DNA of 37,419 bases. Origin: Candidatus Saccharimonadota bacterium. GTDB lineage: Bacteria; Patescibacteriota; Saccharimonadia; CAILAD01; BJGX01. Below, piece by piece: positions 1-9,006 of this stretch. Position numbers and translations under genes: made by a program. The notes under the pieces were generated by a model. It ran no database searches and was not told where the DNA came from. It saw only the letters and a program-made list of their open reading frames with translations. The first letter of the stretch is position 1, and each line of letters opens with the position of its first letter. Where the stretch lies: assembly GCA_014191035.1 (NCBI GenBank), contig BJGX01000008.1, forward strand, positions 1 to 37,419, read 5' to 3'.

Positions 1-756
1 GATTCAGAGATAGTTTTGGCATCAGAACTAAAAAAAGACAAAGAGTGGCTCATAACGCACGATAATGACGAATTGAGCGCCAAACAGCAGTTGGTATTTA
101 ATAAATTTGTGGAGCGACGACTGGATCGTGAGCCGGTGTGATACATAACTAATAAATTAGATTTTTACGGAATTGATTTTTACGTCGATAATCGCGTTTT
201 ATCACCCCGTGTAGAGACGGAACTGATCGTCGAAGAAGCTATAAAAAATGCCCCTAAAAACTCAAAGCTAATAGACTTGGGGACCGGAAGTGGCGCGATT
301 GCGATTGCAATCGCCAAACATCGCCCAGACCTAGAAATCAATGCTACTGAAATTTCAGAAGAGGCAATGGAGGTTGCAAAGCTAAACGCCAAAAATATAC
401 TTGGTAAGGATAACAAAATAAAATATATAATGGCCGATGTTTGGGATGGTGTGGATGGTGCTTTTGATACAATCGTTACGAATTTGCCCTACGTTTCTGA
501 GGACTACAAGCCCAATATGAAGCCAGAGGTATTAAAGGAGCCAGCTGTGGCGCTTTTTGGCGGCAAAGGGGATGGGCTGGATCTGTATCGTAGGTTCTAT
601 TCAGATATCAAAAAGCATATTAAGCCAGACTCTAAGATTTATCACGAATCAGACCCATGGCAACACGAGGGCTTAAAGGTCTTGGCTAAAGCCGAAGGAC
701 TAAAGCCAATATTGGAAGAGTATTTGATTTTGGGCTTTCAAAATAAAACTAATTAG
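1..756 (+). CDS. prmC: Peptide chain release factor N5-glutamine methyltransferase (PrmC/HemK), 5'-truncated by the window edge and interrupted by an in-frame TGA at 139-141
   Basis: Frame 1 reads DSEIVLASELKKDKEWLITHDNDELSAKQQLVFNKFVERRLDREPV-*-YITNKLDFYGIDFYVDNRVLSPRVETELIVEEA...LIDLGTGSGAIAIAIA...TNLPYVSEDY: PrmC N-terminal domain, SAM motif I and an NPPY-type (NLPY) motif, all in one frame on both sides of the TGA. The ORF track's start at 277 is an internal TTG inside motif I. Confidence 0.9.
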
Positions 757-1885
757 TCGGTGCTTCGGCCAAGGTAAGATTTGCTTTAGCTTGTTTACCG
801 TCTCTTAAATATATAACCTCTACTTTGTCTCCAGGCTTCTTTTTGCCAATAACTGAACTTATGGAGTTAGTTTCATTAATTTCTTTTCCATCAATTTTCA
901 GAATGATATCACCCTCCTGCAAGCCTGCCTTATCGGCTGGTCCTCCGGGTATAATCGCTAGCTGACTTCCACTGCCATAAATTAGTGCTCCCGTATTTGA
1001 ACTTAAATTATTCGCTTTAGCTATTTCTTCATTTAATGAAATGTAACGAACCCCAATGTAAGGTCTAACAATCTTGCCGGTTTTCAATACAGAGCTTAAT
1101 ACATTTTTAGCATCATTTATCGGAATAGCAAAGCCAATTCCTTCAGCATTACCTGCCACTGCAGTATTAATACCAATTACTTTACCCTCTATATCAACGA
1201 GTGGCCCGCCAGAATTGCCAGGATTAATTGCTGCATCTGTTTGGAAGAGGTTAGTTAATGCCTCCGAAGATCCATTACTTCCACTTGCGGTTATTGGCCG
1301 AGATTTTCCAGATATAACTCCGGTTGTAACTGTGTTTTGAAACTGCCCCAATGCATTCCCTATAGCCACCACGCTTTGCCCGACTTCGACTTTGTCGGAA
1401 TCCCCAAGCTCTGCTGGAGTTAGGTTCTTTGCTTCGATCTTCAAAAAAGCAATGTCATTATTCGGATCGGTAGCTATAACTTTTGCATTTTTATATTCAG
1501 TGTTGTCAGACATAATCACATTAAAGCTTTGGCCGCCCTCTACAACGTGTTTGTTGGTCATTATAAGTCCTTCTTTGGTCATAACTATACCTGTTCCTGC
1601 TCCGTCCTTCATCATTGAGGCCTGGCCAGTAAAAGGGTCGACTGTACTAGAGCTGGAGATAATACTAACTACAGAGGGGCTGACCTTCTTTGCAACATTA
1701 GCAACGGCGGTCTGTTGATCTATTACAACCTGTTTGCTTTGCTGAATAGTAGTTATGGGTATTTTGCGAAGCAAAAAAGTCGACAATAAAGCTCCTAGCA
1801 ATCCAAAAACAAAAGACAAAACTACAGTTAATAATAACTGATTGCGCGAATTAGATACCTTAGTGTTTGTATTATTATTTTTCAA
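749..1885 (-). CDS. htrA: HtrA/DegP-like membrane-anchored serine protease with PDZ domain
   Basis: N-terminal TM helix, triad motifs NKHVVEGG / DIAFLKIE / GNSGGPLVD, C-terminal PDZ (GPADKAGLQEGDIILKIDG). TTG start preceded by AGGAG. Confidence 0.93.
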   Translation of the reverse strand: MKNNNTNTKVSNSRNQLLLTVVLSFVFGLLGALLSTFLLRKIPITTIQQSKQVVIDQQTAVANVAKKVSPSVVSIISSSSTVDPFTGQASMMKDGAGTGIVMTKEGLIMTNKHVVEGGQSFNVIMSDNTEYKNAKVIATDPNNDIAFLKIEAKNLTPAELGDSDKVEVGQSVVAIGNALGQFQNTVTTGVISGKSRPITASGSNGSSEALTNLFQTDAAINPGNSGGPLVDIEGKVIGINTAVAGNAEGIGFAIPINDAKNVLSSVLKTGKIVRPYIGVRYISLNEEIAKANNLSSNTGALIYGSGSQLAIIPGGPADKAGLQEGDIILKIDGKEINETNSISSVIGKKKPGDKVEVIYLRDGKQAKANLTLAEAPTN

Positions 1886-1899
1886 CTAAATCTCCTGTT

Positions 1900-2709
1900 T
1901 TAACCCGTACTTGTCCAGCGGTTCAAAACAATTAACGCTACAAATACAACGATTGTGACGGCCAAATACTCGGCCACAATCGCTTTTTTTAGGTTCTTGT
2001 GTTTGTAGTGGTAATATATACCGCCCCAGCCATATGCCAAAGCTGTAATTATTGCGCTATATTGAGAGATAATAAAAGGTATGGCGGGTACCTGGTAAAG
2101 CACAGCCCAGCGTGAAGCCAACCAGAATATTTCCAAAGTAACAAATCCCCAGAGAGCCGCTAGTATTTGTGGTTTATTAGTAAAGTCCAGAAGCCACCAA
2201 AGAGCAATTAAAAAGTTTACAATCCATAGAATCAGCATTACTAATGCTATTGGCCATTTCCAGAATGCAACCGAAAGACTAGCCAATGAAGTTACAATGA
2301 GTATAAAAAATATCGTTATAACATTATCTAAAATTATATTTGGCTCCGGCTGAATCTCTAAATAGCACAGCAAGCCATAAATTAAGGAGGTTAAAGCTAT
2401 ACATAAAGCAAAAATTACAATCGGGGTTTGGCTAATGACATATACGCTATAAAAATAGAAAAAGCCAGTTAGTACCCATATCATGGGCTTAAGTGATTTT
2501 GTAAAAATAGTTTTCATTTTCTTGGTTACTAAAATTCTTCTAAATAAAATGTAATTCAACAAAATTACTACCGGAAAAACAACAATCGGAAATGGTGTGT
2601 AATACAAAATAGCCATTGCTAGAAGTGCAATCGCTGAACTAATTATTACAATTAGCCTTTGACCTTGGCTGAATAAATTTACTCTTTTAATTGTTGTCTT
2701 TAAACTCAT
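1900..2709 (-). CDS. Multi-pass membrane protein of unknown function
   Basis: 269 aa, many hydrophobic segments; start overlaps the end of the upstream LCP gene by 23 bp. Confidence 0.7.
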   Translation of the reverse strand: MSLKTTIKRVNLFSQGQRLIVIISSAIALLAMAILYYTPFPIVVFPVVILLNYILFRRILVTKKMKTIFTKSLKPMIWVLTGFFYFYSVYVISQTPIVIFALCIALTSLIYGLLCYLEIQPEPNIILDNVITIFFILIVTSLASLSVAFWKWPIALVMLILWIVNFLIALWWLLDFTNKPQILAALWGFVTLEIFWLASRWAVLYQVPAIPFIISQYSAIITALAYGWGGIYYHYKHKNLKKAIVAEYLAVTIVVFVALIVLNRWTSTG

Positions 2710-4069
2710 AATTTGCCCCCAATACTATTTCTATTTCAGCACCAGATTGGCTACTGTCTGCTTTTTCTGATTTAACATTGAACCTGTTCTCGAGATACTT
2801 TAGTGTATACGGCTTTTTACCATTTGTGTAGTCCTTGATTACAGTTTTGCCATCTCCAGAAGTTTTCAAAGACGATGTTGTTATAACATTATAACCTAGT
2901 GATTTCAACACTCCAGACACCGCATAGACCTCCGAAACTGGTGCGTCTGAATTTAAAATAGAAACCTTAGCTGACTCACTCTTTAAATACCCATCGATTA
3001 ACAAGCTTTTTACGTAGGCCTGGATGGCTTTATAGTTTCCTACGCCAGCAGAAGGCACTACAACACTGGCATCACCAACAAAGCTATTTTTGACCAAGCC
3101 TTCGTTTTCGTTTTCTAAGACTTTATTTACAATCGAATTGGAGTCTATCTTTCTGGAAACATCAACCAAGCGCTTTAATTCTTCGACGCTCAAGTCCGTT
3201 TTAAGATGATCTCCTACAACCGAGATAAGCTCGCTCACCTTTGCTGGGTTCAATATATTACCTATTTGCAGCGCCTGATCGCGCATCCCCACAACGACAC
3301 CTTGCTGTCTTTTAGCCCTACCATAGTCGTCCCCACATGTTCCTTTTCTGCATCTAGCATATTTAAGAGCTAATGCGCCATCCATTTTATAGTAGCCTGA
3401 TTTAAGTTTGAATCCACAAGAGAAATTACTGTTCTTATCGCATGGATATTCTGGGTCGTTTAAATCGTCTGAGTTGTAGACATTTATTCCGCCAATTTTA
3501 TCGACAGCTACCTTGAGGCCTGTAAAATCAACTCTAGTAAAATAATGTATCGGCTGATTAATTATTTCACTTATTGTTTGCTTGATAAGTTCTGGGCCCG
3601 AACCAGGCTTGCTTTGTTCGGCCAAGGCGTGAGCGGCATTTATTTTATTCCATCCATAGCCCGGAACTCTCACATATAAGTCTCTGGGTATACCTATCAT
3701 TACAACATCGTTGGTTTTTGGATCCAAACTAGCGACTATCATTGTATCGGTTAAGTTTTCGCCGGCATGGCCATCATCACCAGTGCCAAGCAAGAGTATG
3801 TTGACCCTACCATCACCTTCACCCTTTAAGGCACTTAAATCAATTTCACCCCTTAATCCATCGGCGGTAATTGTTTTTTTAGTACTTACAACTTTGTTCA
3901 AATTTATATAGACGTTAGCCGCAAATGCACCTCCGGCAACAACAAAAAGTGCTACTACGACTAAAAATATCTTTAAGGCTAAGTGCCTTTTCTTTTTTTT
4001 AATATTTTTTGTTGCACCCTCCGTTTGAATATCGGCCTGCAAAGTATTTTTCTTTTTGGCGAATTTCAT
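2687..4069 (-). CDS. LytR-CpsA-Psr (LCP) family cell-wall glycopolymer ligase
   Basis: N-terminal TM, LCP core (NILLLGTGDDGHAGENLTDTMIVASLDPKTNDVVMIGIPRDLYVRVPGYGWNKINAAHA; ALKYARCRKGTCGDDYGRAKRQQ) and LytR C-terminal-like region. Confidence 0.92.
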   Translation of the reverse strand: MKFAKKKNTLQADIQTEGATKNIKKKKRHLALKIFLVVVALFVVAGGAFAANVYINLNKVVSTKKTITADGLRGEIDLSALKGEGDGRVNILLLGTGDDGHAGENLTDTMIVASLDPKTNDVVMIGIPRDLYVRVPGYGWNKINAAHALAEQSKPGSGPELIKQTISEIINQPIHYFTRVDFTGLKVAVDKIGGINVYNSDDLNDPEYPCDKNSNFSCGFKLKSGYYKMDGALALKYARCRKGTCGDDYGRAKRQQGVVVGMRDQALQIGNILNPAKVSELISVVGDHLKTDLSVEELKRLVDVSRKIDSNSIVNKVLENENEGLVKNSFVGDASVVVPSAGVGNYKAIQAYVKSLLIDGYLKSESAKVSILNSDAPVSEVYAVSGVLKSLGYNVITTSSLKTSGDGKTVIKDYTNGKKPYTLKYLENRFNVKSEKADSSQSGAEIEIVLGANYEFKDNN

Positions 4070-4149
4070 ATCTTTTCATTATAAATGATTCGTCGTGAGC
4101 ATTAAATACTTATGTATAGCAAATAAAAAATAGTGCTATAATTAAATCA

Positions 4150-5010
4150 ATGGACAACAAAGAAAAAGAACCGGCAGACTTGTCGGCAAGATTAGATGAG
4201 TCTGAACTACTCAAGCCTGGTACTGCTATAAACCCGGGCCAAAGTCACGTTGAAAAACCCGAAATCAAGCAAAGCCAAGAGCCCAATCACGAAACTGCAA
4301 ATCAGGCAGGGCTCGAGCAACACCCACAGGCAGACATGAAGGAGGATGTAGTTGAGTTTAATAAATTTGTAGCTGCCCAAGAAGAGGCCGGCAAAGAGAT
4401 TGAGCAACCCAAAAGTGGAGCCCTTCATGTAATATGGGAAATTTCTAAGACTATACTAATTGCTGCAGCAGTAGTTATATTTATAAACACTTTTGTGTTT
4501 CAAGCCTATTATGTTAGTGGTTCTAGCATGACACCAACATACCAAGATAAAGACTACCTACTTGTAAACAAGTTTCCAACCTCGGTCCGAAACATCTTAA
4601 AAATATTTGGAAATAAGGGAGATTTGAATATAGCCAGGGGTGAGGTTTTGATATTTAGACCACCCGAAAATCCGGAGATATTCTATGTAAAAAGAGCTAT
4701 TGGGCTTCCTGGCGACAGAGTGGTTCTCAAAGATGGTGTTTTTACAATTTACAACAAAGAAAACCCCAATGGCTTAAGGCTTGATGAGAAATATATTGAT
4801 CCAGCCTTCAAAACTGAAGGTGAAATCGACGAAGTAGTTACTCCGGGCAATGTGTTTGTAGTAGGCGATAATCGAGCCCCAGGAGGTAGTTACGACTCAA
4901 GGGCCTGGGGACAGTTACCTCAAGACAAAATAATTGGCGATGCGTTTTTTAGATTAATACCCCTAAATAGTATCGGGTTTATATCGGATCCAAAATACAA
5001 TAGTAATTAA
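4150..5010 (+). CDS. lepB: Signal peptidase I with long hydrophilic N-terminal extension
   Basis: SGSSMTPTYQDKDYLLVNKF, YVKRAIGLPGDRV, VGDNRAPGGSYDSRAWGQLP: type I signal peptidase boxes with Ser/Lys dyad. Confidence 0.94.
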   Translation: MDNKEKEPADLSARLDESELLKPGTAINPGQSHVEKPEIKQSQEPNHETANQAGLEQHPQADMKEDVVEFNKFVAAQEEAGKEIEQPKSGALHVIWEISKTILIAAAVVIFINTFVFQAYYVSGSSMTPTYQDKDYLLVNKFPTSVRNILKIFGNKGDLNIARGEVLIFRPPENPEIFYVKRAIGLPGDRVVLKDGVFTIYNKENPNGLRLDEKYIDPAFKTEGEIDEVVTPGNVFVVGDNRAPGGSYDSRAWGQLPQDKIIGDAFFRLIPLNSIGFISDPKYNSN

Positions 5011-5891
5011 TTTTTGATTTGCTCAATTATTCTGCCTAGTTCTTCATCAGAATAATACTCAATTACTAGCCTTCCGCCCTTTGCGGTACTCTGAATTCCC
5101 ACTTTGGTGCCTAAAAATTTACCCAGAGAATTGGTTAAGGCCATATGTTCTTTGCGAATTTCTTTAGCTTTTACGGGCTTTTTATTGATTTCACCCTTTT
5201 TAAGCCTTCGAGCAGCTTCTTCTGCCTCTCTTACAGTTAGCTTAGATTTTAATATTTCTTCCAATAGAAATGTTTGGCTGGCGTTGTCTTCTATGGAAAG
5301 AATTGCCCTGGCATGACCCTCTGTTATGCTTCCCTTCTGGAGGGCTATCTTTGCAGCATGGGGCAAATTAAGAAGTCGGATCGAATTAGATACTGTAGAG
5401 GATCCTTTGCCTACCCTTTCAGCTATTTGATCGTGGGTTAGGTTAAATTGTTCAATCAGCTTAGTGTAAGCAACCGATACCTCTAGAGGCTTGAGTTCGG
5501 CTCTTTGGATATTTTCAATAACCGCTAGTTCCAACTGCTCTTGCTCGGAAAAAGTTCTTACTATGGCAGGTACTTTCTGAAGTCCAATTAGCTTTGAGGC
5601 TCTTAGTCTTCGCTCGCCTGCAACTAACTGATACTTGCCACCAGTGATTTTGATTACAACTAATGGCTGAATAATGCCATGGACTTTAATGCTATCAGAT
5701 AAGTCCTTCAGGTCGCTTTCAGAAAATTCAGTTCTAGGTTGGTGTGGATTTGGCACCACTTTGGATATATCAACCTGGGCAATATTTTGGGAGTCTTCTT
5801 TCAGTTCCTCTGGCAAGGAATCTGATACAAAGTCATCTATATCTGTTGGAATTAGGGCATCCAGCCCTCTACCCAATCTGTTTACACTCAT
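5007..5891 (-). CDS. parB: Chromosome partitioning protein ParB
   Basis: NPHQPRTEFSESDLKDLSDSIKVHGIIQPLVV..YQLVAGERRLRASK..HTH; start overlaps the parA stop (ATGA). Confidence 0.95.
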   Translation of the reverse strand: MSVNRLGRGLDALIPTDIDDFVSDSLPEELKEDSQNIAQVDISKVVPNPHQPRTEFSESDLKDLSDSIKVHGIIQPLVVIKITGGKYQLVAGERRLRASKLIGLQKVPAIVRTFSEQEQLELAVIENIQRAELKPLEVSVAYTKLIEQFNLTHDQIAERVGKGSSTVSNSIRLLNLPHAAKIALQKGSITEGHARAILSIEDNASQTFLLEEILKSKLTVREAEEAARRLKKGEINKKPVKAKEIRKEHMALTNSLGKFLGTKVGIQSTAKGGRLVIEYYSDEELGRIIEQIKN

Positions 5892-6658
5892 TTGTTCAAC
5901 CTCTTTTCTATTTCACGAGCCAGTTTTTTGTATGCCTGAGATCCTTTAGAATATTTATCATATTCAGAAATAGGCTTTCCATGGCTCGGTGCTTCTGCTA
6001 ATCGTATATTGCGTGGCACAATCGTGTCAAACATTTTAGCCGGGAAGTGCTTCTTCAATTCTGCAACCACCTGTTCACCTAAGCTCGTTCGTTTATTGTG
6101 CATTGTTACAACAACACCCAAAAGTTCCAACTTAGTATTGAGTGCCACCCTAACTCTTTTTATTGTATTTAAAAGCTCAGAAAGACCTTCCAGGGCATAA
6201 TATTCACTCTGCACTGGTATCATTACAAAATTACTTGCGCTAAAACTATTGATTGTAAGTAGACCAAGAGAGGGTGGGCAGTCGATTATCACAATTTCAT
6301 AATCTAAGTCTTTAAGGGCATGTTTAAGTATCTTTTCTCTTCTATCGAAATTGCTCATTTCTATTTCAGCAGCAGCCAAAGTACTGTTTGCGGGGAGAAT
6401 GTCGAGATTTTTAATTTTAGTGCTAATAATCACATCCTTAGAATCGGCATTGTTAACAAGAACATCGTAAATCGTGGTTTTTAGTGCATGCTTGTTTACC
6501 GAAAGGCCGCTTGTTGAGTTGCCCTGGGGGTCTAAATCAACAAGCAGGACCTTGCGACCATTCTTAGCCAAATAAGCTGCAGAATTAATAGCAGTAGTTG
6601 TCTTACCAACTCCTCCTTTTTGGTTCGCTATAGAAATAATTTTACTCACCCTGTTCAT
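5888..6658 (-). CDS. parA: Chromosome partitioning ATPase ParA
   Basis: KGGVGKTTTAIN deviant Walker A, IIDCPPSLGLLTINS. Stop codon is TGA. Confidence 0.96.
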   Translation of the reverse strand: MNRVSKIISIANQKGGVGKTTTAINSAAYLAKNGRKVLLVDLDPQGNSTSGLSVNKHALKTTIYDVLVNNADSKDVIISTKIKNLDILPANSTLAAAEIEMSNFDRREKILKHALKDLDYEIVIIDCPPSLGLLTINSFSASNFVMIPVQSEYYALEGLSELLNTIKRVRVALNTKLELLGVVVTMHNKRTSLGEQVVAELKKHFPAKMFDTIVPRNIRLAEAPSHGKPISEYDKYSKGSQAYKKLAREIEKRLNK

Positions 6659-6694
6659 ACCTAAATTATAACAGCTTTTAACCTTAACTTGGAC

Positions 6695-6724
6695 TTTACA
6701 AGAGTGGTATAGATATGGTACAAT
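6695..6724 (+). promoter_or_regulatory. Candidate sigma70-type promoter of rplU (TTTACA-18-TACAAT)
   Basis: TTTACA 6695-6700, 18-nt spacer, TACAAT 6719-6724; predicted leader carries a purine-rich SD before the ATG at 6765. Confidence 0.5.
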
Positions 6725-6764
6725 TCTTAATTGTCTTTAGAGGGCAAGGAAAGGAAATCAGTAA

Positions 6765-7076
6765 ATGATTGCAGTAATCGAAACAGGTTCAAAACAATAT
6801 ATGGTTGAAAAAGGTCACAAAATAGAGACCGAACTATTGCATGCCGACAAGGATGTTATTGAATTTCAGCCCCTATTAGTTATTGATGGAGATAAAATAC
6901 AGGTTGGTAAGCCTACAATTGAAAACGCCACCGTTAAGGCTAAAATAGTCGAAGCAGACGTCAAAGGCGATAAAGTAAAGATACTAAAGTACAAAGCCAA
7001 AAAACGCCAAAAAACCCTAACTGGGCATAGGCAACGTAAAACCATCCTAGAAATTACCGAAATCAAAACTAAATAA
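6765..7076 (+). CDS. rplU: 50S ribosomal protein L21
   Basis: MIAVIETGSKQYMVEKGHKIETELL...KILKYKAKKRQKTLTGHRQRKTILEI. Confidence 0.96.
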   Translation: MIAVIETGSKQYMVEKGHKIETELLHADKDVIEFQPLLVIDGDKIQVGKPTIENATVKAKIVEADVKGDKVKILKYKAKKRQKTLTGHRQRKTILEITEIKTK

Positions 7077-7090
7077 ATCTAATTTATATT

Positions 7091-7118
7091 AAAAAAGCGC
7101 TTAAGGGCGCTTTTTTTA
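7091..7118. terminator. Rho-independent terminator between convergent rplU and lipase-like gene
   Basis: AAAAAAGCGC-TTAAGG-GCGCTTTTTT perfect inverted repeat with T-run on + and A-run complement, compatible with both directions. Confidence 0.85.
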
Positions 7119-8528
7119 TTTACAGTTATTTGGGGCTTTTTGGCCAGAAATAATATTTTTCATCCAGGCTATAGTATCTTTAAAGCTGGCGTTCATGGTT
7201 TGATAATGATCCACCAAGCCGGCAGGATTATAACCCTGAATTGCATTAGGACTGGTGTCGTATTTATTAAACTTTACAACATTTCCTTTTACGCACATTC
7301 TCTCAAATCCATGTTGGCTTTGGCTAATTAGCACAACATCATCATGGACCCCGTGGTTTATTAGTTTAGGACGATCAGTTTTTACATTACCAACAATATT
7401 TTTTGCTAAATCATTCGAAAATGATTGATATATAGGATTGGCGGCAATATTTAAATTTTTGGCGACCGAACTAAACTCTGGAGTATAAACTTCGGAGGAT
7501 CTATTCTGACCCTTATTGCTAGGCCAAACTCTCGTAAATGCGTCAATACATACAGATTGAGCATCTGTCTTAAAGTTTTTGGCATACTTTGGTTGTAATA
7601 TTTTATCAACCGGATAAGTTGCCTTGTACCAATCACTATAGCTGGTCAAAACTAGAGATCCGAACCAATTAATATTTGCGCCATTGACCGCGTCATCTAG
7701 GGTTTCTTCTACACTAGTTACTGGACCAAATCCAACAGCACCCAAGAGCTTCATTTCAGGAGCGTAATCATTTTTAAGCTGATCTGCCCAATATGCTGCA
7801 TGTCCTCCTTGTGAATATCCAGCTGTAAACTGCTGCTCTTCGTTTATCTGGTCTTTGGTTAGTGCCAAATTTTTCAGGGATCTAATACTATCTAGCATTG
7901 CTTTGCCCTCGAGTTCACCCACCATATAGTGATGAAGCCTTGCAGCATCTCTCATGCCTTCATAATCTATTGTAACCACTACATAACCCTGGCTAGCGTA
8001 AGCCATCAAAAGACTATCATAATTAGACCAATCCGCTTTAGCGGGGTTCTCGAGAGATGCAGCGCAACTATCTGCTATACCGGTTGTTCCAGGCGCAAAT
8101 GCAAAAACTGGTTTCTTTTCGGCACCAGAGGGCACATAGGCTCTAGCATAAATTGGAACATCATCTACTTTGCCATCTGAGCTGTTAAATACAAAGGTCT
8201 GCTTCGTAACTTCTAAACTAACTGGGCTATCAAACTTTTTATTAGTCTGAGCAATAAGCCCCTGAACTTCAGCAGCCGTAAATTTTTTGGCGGGTTCTTC
8301 TTTTATTATTTTACCTGTTTTAACAATTGGTGCTTGTTTTATTTCCTGCTTAACTACGCCCGTGTCCGCTGGCTTCTTAGGTCTTGGAAGGACATAGTAA
8401 AAATAGAATATTAATAGACCCACCAAGACAACCTCAACAAAAAGAATGGTCCAAAGAGCTCTACTAATATTTCTTTGTTTGCGCTCTTTATTGCTTAATA
8501 TTCTAGATGGCTTGTGCTTGCGTCTCAT
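7116..8528 (-). CDS. Membrane-anchored/secreted alpha/beta hydrolase, secretory-lipase-like
   Basis: N-terminal TM; FAFAPGTTGIADSCAAS and nucleophile elbow GYSQGGHAA resemble the fungal/actinobacterial secretory lipase (LIP) family. Confidence 0.75.
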   Translation of the reverse strand: MRRKHKPSRILSNKERKQRNISRALWTILFVEVVLVGLLIFYFYYVLPRPKKPADTGVVKQEIKQAPIVKTGKIIKEEPAKKFTAAEVQGLIAQTNKKFDSPVSLEVTKQTFVFNSSDGKVDDVPIYARAYVPSGAEKKPVFAFAPGTTGIADSCAASLENPAKADWSNYDSLLMAYASQGYVVVTIDYEGMRDAARLHHYMVGELEGKAMLDSIRSLKNLALTKDQINEEQQFTAGYSQGGHAAYWADQLKNDYAPEMKLLGAVGFGPVTSVEETLDDAVNGANINWFGSLVLTSYSDWYKATYPVDKILQPKYAKNFKTDAQSVCIDAFTRVWPSNKGQNRSSEVYTPEFSSVAKNLNIAANPIYQSFSNDLAKNIVGNVKTDRPKLINHGVHDDVVLISQSQHGFERMCVKGNVVKFNKYDTSPNAIQGYNPAGLVDHYQTMNASFKDTIAWMKNIISGQKAPNNCK

Positions 8529-9006
8529 TTTTTACTTCTATTCCCATTTCATACATTATAATATCGTCAAACAGAACATCATTACTATAAATAGTATCAA
8601 ATCCTAAGGTTTTATAGAAATCTTCTAGCTGGTGCGTCATAAGGTATATATTTTTTGCACCACTTTCCTTCATAACATTTAAAGCTGAATTCATTAATTT
8701 TTTACCAAATCCCTGGCCTCTCAGCTCATGTTTTACATATAGCCAAAAAATGAAATTTTCTCTTGGGTCTTTTGTGCTAGCTATGACATAGCCAACCAAG
8801 CTTGAACCATCGAATAAGCCCATAACTAATCGTTGCTTTGAAAATAGCGCTTTCATAAGCTTGAGAGCCGTGTTCTGCTGATTAACTTGATCTAGATACT
8901 CTCCAGGAAAGTATGAAAAATCTTCGTACAAAGCTTTTTTAAATAGCTTCCTAAGCTTTATGAATTCGGTTTTTTTAATTTTTCTAATTCGAAACTTGTC
9001 CGGCAT
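8503..9006 (-). CDS. GNAT family N-acetyltransferase
   Basis: IFWLYVKHELRGQGFGKKLMNSALNVMKESGAKNIYLMT... FYKTLGFD: GNAT acetyl-CoA loop (RGQGFGKKL). Confidence 0.88.
   Translation of the reverse strand: MPDKFRIRKIKKTEFIKLRKLFKKALYEDFSYFPGEYLDQVNQQNTALKLMKALFSKQRLVMGLFDGSSLVGYVIASTKDPRENFIFWLYVKHELRGQGFGKKLMNSALNVMKESGAKNIYLMTHQLEDFYKTLGFDTIYSNDVLFDDIIMYEMGIEVKNETQAQAI

Noticed and set aside
139-141. UGA in prmC as a genetic-code change (UGA = Gly as in Gracilibacteria/Absconditabacteria, or Trp)
   Set aside because: parA, ileS and hisS end naturally at TGA and no other conserved gene in the window has an internal in-frame TGA, so global recoding is not supported.
139-200. UGA in prmC as a selenocysteine codon
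   Set aside because: No convincing SECIS-like hairpin is visible just downstream, and the site is not a redox position in PrmC.
5674-6001. Overlapping + strand ORFs opposite parB/parA
   Set aside because: Antisense to conserved coding sequence, no SD or family resemblance.
5007-6764. parS site near parAB
   Set aside because: I looked for TGTTTCACGTGAAACA-like sequence by eye and saw none in the window; a motif search is needed to be certain.
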